Positions 59,453 to 64,000 of a DNA stretch of 64,000 nucleotides are shown here, one piece after another. A program made the translations under genes and the position numbers. The notes under the pieces are model-generated. The model ran no database searches. It saw only the letters and a list, made by a program, of their open reading frames with translations, and was not told the DNA's origin. Source of the stretch: Symploca sp. SIO2C1 (GTDB lineage Bacteria > Cyanobacteriota > Cyanobacteriia > Cyanobacteriales > Coleofasciculaceae); NCBI GenBank assembly GCA_010692635.1, contig JAAHGL010000005.1:1-64000 (forward strand). The letters run 5' to 3'. Position 1 is the first letter of the stretch; every line of letters begins with the position of its first letter.

Positions 59453-60862
59453 TTATTCCTGATCTACTAAAGCCGTGAGAATAGCATAACCCTGAGGTAG
59501 CAGGTGCAATCCATCAAGGCTCAACTCAGCTCTGAGATTACCATCAGTATCTGCCAAATAAGGCACTGCATCAATAAAAGTAACACCTGCTTGCTCACTC
59601 AATTGATTAAGTTTGTGATTGAGCAAAATAACTTTAACTTTATTAAGTTTGAGTAAAGCATCGCGATTTTTCGGTGGAACCTTAATATGTTTAGCTGTAG
59701 TCCGAGGCAAAACCGAAAATATAACAATTTTAGACTGCGGATGGGTATTTTTTAGCTCATTGATTAACTCCGAGAAATCAGCGACTATACTCTCAGAACT
59801 TTTTCCTTGCATTAAATCAAGGTTCCCCACCATAATGATAAAACTATCTGCCTGGATATTTTTCAGTAGAGATATGCGGTTGATAGTATTGGGGATAGTT
59901 TCGCCAGGAAATGATTGATTTAAGCTACCCGGTGGAAGCAACTCACGGGGAAAGCTAAAAAACATGGAATTACCTAAAAGAACAACAGGCACTCTTCTAC
60001 CTGTAGCTATTTTTGCTTCTTGTTCTACTAAATATTTCAATTGTTCAATGCTAGCATAGTCAAAATTCGGGTCTGTTGACAATTGCTGGTATAGTTCCGA
60101 GTTAATCTTTTGTAGTCTAGTTAAATAAGTTTCATTCCAAGACCAAGGTTGCAAGTTATCTAGGGTATTTTCTATATCTGGCGATAAAACCAGTTCCTGA
60201 GTCTCAATTAGCTTGATTCCTGGTACTTGGCTGCGAATAATTGTTTTTAAATTCTGAGCAGTTGCTAGTAAAATGAAGATAGAAATTACTATAATTACTC
60301 GATTTATCAGTAAAAACTGTTGTCTACACTCCTCTTTTTGCTCTATGCTCAGCTGCATTGGTTGCTCAGATAGAGAAACGAAAATAGTGGAGGTAATATG
60401 ATTATTGATAATCAAGCTTCTCAGAGGTACTAGCAGAGGAGCAACCGATTGGCTAGCTCTTACTTTAGAGGATTTGGATTTGTGTAATTGATGAAAAGTA
60501 ACCTTAGGTAATAAAGGAGAGAAGATTCCTTGATCACCTCCACCGCCAAATTCCTTCACTAACTTTTTCCAAGCCATCAGATTATCATGAAATTGACTAG
60601 CTAATTTACCATCTAGTGAATTAGTAATCTCTGCCGGATAGAGGTTGCATCTGTAGTTTTGGTAAAAATTGAGAGACTGCTCATCCAAAACGATATTTTG
60701 TCCCAAGCTTAACTGGTGAAAAGCATGCTCTAGGTGTACTGCATCAACTACCAGTTTCAGGGAAATTGGAAAAGTAGGATTTGGTTTTAAAGTCTTAAGT
60801 TGTTCTTTCGTATAGCGTTTACCATTGATAATGACAGAATCTAAAGTATCGACGGGATTCAT
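59453..60862 (-). CDS. Membrane-anchored SGNH/GDSL-like hydrolase
   Basis: 469 residues. The cytoplasmic-looking N-terminal ~190 residues carry no recognised domain. One membrane helix (about 188-205, INRVIIVISIFILLATAQ) leads to an SGNH-type domain (about 290-469): block I VVLLGNSMFFSF with the candidate Ser, block II Gly in SFPGETIPN, block III MVGNLDLMQG, and block V LDGLHLLPQGY with Asp-x-x-His. Block I reads GNS rather than GDS, which also occurs in related cyanobacterial and DltD-like proteins. An extracytoplasmic esterase or acetyl-handling role is inferred. The start falls next to a short repeat. Confidence 0.75.
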   Translation of the reverse strand: MNPVDTLDSVIINGKRYTKEQLKTLKPNPTFPISLKLVVDAVHLEHAFHQLSLGQNIVLDEQSLNFYQNYRCNLYPAEITNSLDGKLASQFHDNLMAWKKLVKEFGGGGDQGIFSPLLPKVTFHQLHKSKSSKVRASQSVAPLLVPLRSLIINNHITSTIFVSLSEQPMQLSIEQKEECRQQFLLINRVIIVISIFILLATAQNLKTIIRSQVPGIKLIETQELVLSPDIENTLDNLQPWSWNETYLTRLQKINSELYQQLSTDPNFDYASIEQLKYLVEQEAKIATGRRVPVVLLGNSMFFSFPRELLPPGSLNQSFPGETIPNTINRISLLKNIQADSFIIMVGNLDLMQGKSSESIVADFSELINELKNTHPQSKIVIFSVLPRTTAKHIKVPPKNRDALLKLNKVKVILLNHKLNQLSEQAGVTFIDAVPYLADTDGNLRAELSLDGLHLLPQGYAILTALVDQE

Positions 60863-61254
60863 TGCTAACTGTGATCACACTTGAGTAATGAGTAATGAGC
60901 GCCTGACGGCGAATTAAGAATTAAGAATTAAGAATAAGAATTCATTCATTGAATCGCCGAAAAAGAAAATGAGAAACAAGTCAGCTTCCCTTACAACCTT
61001 CTGCCTTCTGCCTTCTGCCTTCTGCCTTTTTTCTGAAGAGTTGTAGGTTGGGTGAAGCGTTAACAATACTTTGACCAAAATCTCAAGGGGAATTACCAAA
61101 AGCGAAACCCAACGCTAACTCTCTCTGCGTTGGGTTTCGCGAAAGCTTCACCCAACCTACTTTTGTAACTGTACTTGTTTGGTGAACAGTCATTTTTCTT
61201 TTACTCCGATGTTCAGGCTACACTATTGATCAAAGCTACTAATCAGCTCAATCG
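60863..61254. other. Repeat-rich intergenic region
   Basis: 392 bp between divergent genes with (GAATTAA)n at about 60910-60943, (CTTCTGC)n at 60994-61029 and the GTAGGTTGGGT palindrome at 61043-61160. No gene. Confidence 0.55.
61043..61160. repeat. GTAGGTTGGGT palindromic repeat, copy 4
   Basis: A 118-bp imperfect palindrome, GTAGGTTGGGTGAAGCGTTA ... GCTTCACCCAACCTAC, with an inner AGCGAAACCCAACGC / GCGTTGGGTTTCGC pair. Confidence 0.85.
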
Positions 61255-61521
61255 ATGAGCTACTGCATTAACCCCGACTGTCCTCATCCCCAAAATCCCG
61301 ATAATATCCTATTTTGCCAAGCCTGTGGTTCGGAATTGCTGCTGGTAGGACGTTATCGGGTGAGTCAGTTACTCAGTGGGAAAGGGGGATTTGGTAGGAC
61401 TTATGAAGTGACTCACGGTAGTACTACTAAGGTACTCAAAGTTCTGATTAATCATCCCACATATAGATTCAAAGGTGCGTTACGCTACGCGACGCTGCTG
61501 GCGAAATATTTCGTAATATAG
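61255..61521 (+). pseudogene. Truncated zinc-ribbon Ser/Thr protein kinase
   Basis: The first ~70 residues match the N-terminus of cyanobacterial 'four-Cys' Ser/Thr kinases: zinc ribbon CINPDC...CQAC (Cys 4, 9, 21, 24), then the kinase glycine loop LLSGKGGFGRTYEV and the Lys-containing strand KVLKVL. After LINHP the sequence becomes unrelated (TYRFKGALRYATLLAKYFVI) and stops, so the catalytic loop, DFG and C-lobe are missing. The break lies in a GCGTTACGCTACGCGACGCT repeat-like sequence. Non-functional as a kinase. Confidence 0.8.
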
Positions 61522-61779
61522 GAAGACTTCGGATAATGAACAATGGATAATGGATAATTACCTCTCCTTGAAAGAAGAGGATTGACAATCAGGAAAATAT
61601 TTTCTTTTTATTTTCTTGCATTTTTGAAGAGGTCTTAGACCAAATTAACCAATTATCAATTATCAATTATCAATTATCCATTGATAAGGCCTACGCTACA
61701 GTTTGCGATCGCTATAATATATGTGCGCACATTTTCCCATTATGAAATAATATCAAACAAATAACAGCAAAGTCAACTC
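61522..61779. repeat. Heptamer-rich spacer between kinase remnant and rlmH
   Basis: Contains ATAATGG-type (61534-61558) and (ATTATCA)n (61650-61682) heptamer tracts and a GCGATCGC. No gene. Confidence 0.6.
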
Positions 61780-62202
61780 TTACTTGTGATAATTCTTATT
61801 TTGAATAATGGTATGAGCGCGATAAAGCTGCTCCACCAAAAATAATCTAGCCATCTCGTGAGGGAAAGTCATTTTAGATAAGCTTAATACTTGATAAGCA
61901 TAGTTATTGACTTGTTCACTCAAACCTTCTGGCCCTCCAATCACAAAAACTAGAGGTTGTAATAATTCTTGCTTAATAAAGCTGGCAAATTCTAGGGAAG
62001 TTAATGACTTTCCTGTTTCTGACAGGAAGATGAGTTTATCATTTTTTTTGACTAAAGAGAGTATTTTACTCAACTCTTTCTCTTTCCCTGCATCTTTAAT
62101 TTCAACTATATCTAGTTGAGGCATTCTTTTGAGGTATTCGTTAATTCCTGCATTAATCCAGGTTTTTTTTATTTTACCGACTGCGATTATTTTAAACTTC
62201 AT
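61780..62202 (-). CDS. rlmH: 23S rRNA pseudouridine-1915 N3-methyltransferase
   Basis: 140 residues, SPOUT-class SAM methyltransferase that methylates pseudouridine 1915 in helix 69 of 23S rRNA on the assembled ribosome. Signatures: MKFKIIAVGKIKKTWINAGINEY, LIFLSETGKSLTSLEFASFI, VFVIGGPEGLS (SAM-binding knot), LSLSKMTFPHEMARLFLVEQLYRA and the C-terminal NKNYHK. Length is slightly short of the ~156 of E. coli but in family range for cyanobacteria. Confidence 0.96.
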   Translation of the reverse strand: MKFKIIAVGKIKKTWINAGINEYLKRMPQLDIVEIKDAGKEKELSKILSLVKKNDKLIFLSETGKSLTSLEFASFIKQELLQPLVFVIGGPEGLSEQVNNYAYQVLSLSKMTFPHEMARLFLVEQLYRAHTIIQNKNYHK

Positions 62203-62669
62203 CTAACGAGCTAGTACCGCTGCGCGGAATTTAGAATTTAGAATTTAGAATTTAGAATGCTTATAGAGTAAGGATTCTATCGATTACCAGGGCGTAGTTA
62301 GACATTGTTGCGTCTCTTCTACAGATGTGTAATGTGTTCCTCGCCAATGTTTTCTAAGCTTGTTCGGCTAACCACACTGCTTTACCCCTACTAAGGCGTT
62401 CCATAGAACGTCTCAGAGCGAGTTTTTGCAGTTTACCGAAAAAGAGGGTAGCTAACCAGAATTTGGTATAACTGAATCTTCACTTGCCTTGGATGGGAAA
62501 AGAAAAATGATTGAAAGCCTTGTCTGGGATGGCTTTCAGATTGATGCAGCAAACCCTAGATAGAAAAAATTTTTATCCTTTATAAAATCTTCAAATGTCA
62601 AACACTTGTTACAAAACTTTATCTAAGGTTATATTTGTTAACAACAAGAGACACAAGGAGACTTTAACT
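62203..62669. other. Intergenic region upstream of pgr5
   Basis: 467 bp between divergent genes. A CTAGTACCGCTGCGCGGAATT repeat (62209-62231) is the inverse of the sequence before moaE, followed by (TTTAGAA)n heptamers (62230-62258). AAGGAG at 62655-62660 is the pgr5 ribosome site. Otherwise nothing recognised. Confidence 0.5.
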
Positions 62670-62867
62670 ATGTTTGCACCCATCGTTACTACCGCTAGTC
62701 GCTTAATTGGCAAAAAAGAGTTTAATCAGCTTAGAGGCAAAGTAATTGGTCTTCACTGCCAAACCATCACCAAATTCTGTAATGCTGTTGGTATTAACAG
62801 CAAAGAGCGTCAAAAATTAATTAAGCTAGCCAAATCTAATGGTAAAACCCTAGGACTGCTAGCTTAG
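62670..62867 (+). CDS. pgr5: PGR5-like cyclic electron flow protein
   Basis: 65 residues, nearly all of it the PGR5 family core: MFAPIVTTASRLIGKKEFNQ, RGKVIGLHCQTITKFCNAVG, KERQKLIKLAKSNGKTLGLLA, closely parallel to plant PGR5 and Synechocystis homologues. PGR5 supports antimycin-sensitive cyclic electron flow around photosystem I at the thylakoid membrane. ATG 62670 is chosen because AAGGAG (62655-62660) is 9 nt upstream and the family begins here; a start at 62595 would add 25 non-conserved residues. Confidence 0.9.
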   Translation: MFAPIVTTASRLIGKKEFNQLRGKVIGLHCQTITKFCNAVGINSKERQKLIKLAKSNGKTLGLLA

Positions 62868-62929
62868 AGGGAAAAAGATCTTATTTTTTACACCCATAAA
62901 AAGTGCGCGACCGCGCTAGTGAGGTATTC

Positions 62930-64000
62930 TTAAGGTTCAAAAATATCCAGTTGCTCCATTGCTGTTTTTTGAGCATTTTTATTCAACCTTGGTTGCGTTT
63001 GTTGAATACCTTTGCGTAATCCCATAGCAATTTTACTGTGCTTTTCAATTTGTCCCATTACCTGCTTAGCTCGCTTAATTACAGAAGCTGGCAAACCTGC
63101 CAAGCGTCCTGCTTCAATGCCATAGGAACGGTCTGCTCCTCCTGGTTGAACTTGGTGCAAAAAGATAATTTCATTGGGTAATTCTTTCACTGTCACCTGA
63201 TAGTTGGCAACATTAGTTAAAATAGAAGCTAGCTCATTGAGTTCGTGATAGTGAGTAGCAAAAATAGTACGAGCCTGAATTTCTGCAGCCAGATATTCAG
63301 CAACTGCCCAAGCAATCGAAAGACCATCAAAAGTTGCAGTACCACGACCAATTTCATCAAGGAGAACTAGGGATTGGGGAGTTGCATGATTGAGAATATT
63401 AGCCGTTTCATTCATCTCCACCATAAAAGTGGATTGACCCGTTGCCAAGTCATCTACCGCTCCCACACGGGTGAAAATGCGATCGCATTTTCCTAAAGTT
63501 GCCTCCCTGGCTGGAACAAAACTCCCTGTTTGCGCCATCAGTTGAATTAATCCCACTTGCCGCAGATAGCAACTCTTGCCACTGGCATTCGGTCCGGTGA
63601 GAATAATTAGGTCTGGTTTGTCATTAGTTGTTGCTTCTTGTTCTGGGGAATTACTACTGCCTAAGTGAGCTGAATTGGGTACGAAGAAACCAGCAGGAAG
63701 GGACTGCTCCACTACCGGATGACGCCCTTCAATGATCCGAATGTTCCTACCTTCGACCATTTTCGGGCGGCAGTAACCCTCATATACTGCTACCTCTGAT
63801 AAGCCACAGAGAATATCGATAGCGGCAACAGCACGGGAGACTTTACGAATCTCATCGGCTTCTTCGGCAACTTCGGCTCGCAGACTAGCAAAGATTTCGT
63901 ATTCTAAGTGGTTTAAATCCTCCTTAGCAGTAAGTATCTGCGCTTCCCGTTCCTTTAACTCTGGGGTAATGTAGCGCTCTTCATTAGTCAGGGTTTGTTT
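62930..64000 (-). CDS. mutS: DNA mismatch repair protein MutS, 5' end outside window
   Basis: The last ~356 codons of MutS. The open frame continues to the window edge ([40 protein letters not shown]). The ATPase domain is complete: Walker [16 protein letters not shown], signature [12 protein letters not shown], Walker [17 protein letters not shown], His switch FATHYHEL, then [19 protein letters not shown] and the C-terminal dimerisation region ending QLDIFEP. MutS recognises mispaired bases and recruits MutL. Ends 62 bp after the convergent pgr5 stop. Confidence 0.96.
   Translation of the reverse strand, partial: KQTLTNEERYITPELKEREAQILTAKEDLNHLEYEIFASLRAEVAEEADEIRKVSRAVAAIDILCGLSEVAVYEGYCRPKMVEGRNIRIIEGRHPVVEQSLPAGFFVPNSAHLGSSNSPEQEATTNDKPDLIILTGPNASGKSCYLRQVGLIQLMAQTGSFVPAREATLGKCDRIFTRVGAVDDLATGQSTFMVEMNETANILNHATPQSLVLLDEIGRGTATFDGLSIAWAVAEYLAAEIQARTIFATHYHELNELASILTNVANYQVTVKELPNEIIFLHQVQPGGADRSYGIEAGRLAGLPASVIKRAKQVMGQIEKHSKIAMGLRKGIQQTQPRLNKNAQKTAMEQLDIFEP

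Noticed and set aside
1-64000. tRNA, rRNA, tmRNA or riboswitch genes
   Set aside because: I saw no cloverleaf with a CCA-like acceptor end, no conserved rRNA segment and no recognisable aptamer core by eye; a covariance-model scan would settle it.

Overview
The window reads as chromosome of a large filamentous marine cyanobacterium. Markers are ndhH, menF and menA for phylloquinone, a PGR5-type cyclic electron flow protein, DUF760 and DUF2232 proteins, a PatA-type regulator, a PEP-CTERM protein, a group 2 sigma factor, and frequent HIP1 octamers (GCGATCGC). The complete olefin-synthase megasynthase and the dense CCCAATT-type heptanucleotide repeats resemble Moorena/Lyngbya genomes; the genus is an inference, not shown by the sequence.

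Layout. 1-0.83 kb: rearranged group II intron remnant. 1.1-3.8 kb: Ski2-like RNA helicase. 4.2-13.9 kb: one 2907-residue olefin synthase (FAAL-ACP-KS-AT-KR-ACP-ST-TE) that should turn an activated fatty acid into a terminal alkene, plus an unrecognised downstream gene. 13.9-15.8 kb: FMN-type oxidase-like protein and a glutathione S-transferase with a TetR-type double operator. 15.9-18.4 kb: PilT-like ATPase followed by a gene with a C-terminal KaiB fold. 19-26.4 kb: small membrane protein, ndhH, secreted TPR-like protein, metallophosphoesterase, DUF2232 protein, Crp/Fnr regulator. 27-38 kb: two loci pairing an actin/Hsp70-like ATPase with an uncharacterised partner; between them lie a ricin-type repeat protein, a PIN toxin-antitoxin pair and two one-spacer CRISPR remnants without cas genes. 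38-47 kb: BcsB-like protein, PatA-like regulator, TPR-CHAT protein, unknown protein. 47.7-52.4 kb: sigma factor, DUF760, moaE, PEP-CTERM protein, methyltransferase, MNT nucleotidyltransferase. 52.4-64 kb: two related polytopic membrane proteins, menF and menA (divergent), SGNH-like membrane protein, truncated kinase, rlmH, pgr5, and the 3' part of mutS at the window edge.

The most unusual content is the repeat system. One palindromic MITE-like family has four copies, each with terminal inverted repeats and a perfect 9-bp target duplication, and each carries a different minisatellite filling. A second family also shows a 9-bp target duplication. A third palindromic family lies inside two protein genes in the same reading frame. 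Heptanucleotide tracts interrupt domain linkers of the olefin synthase and a loop of a membrane protein. No tRNA or rRNA gene was recognised.
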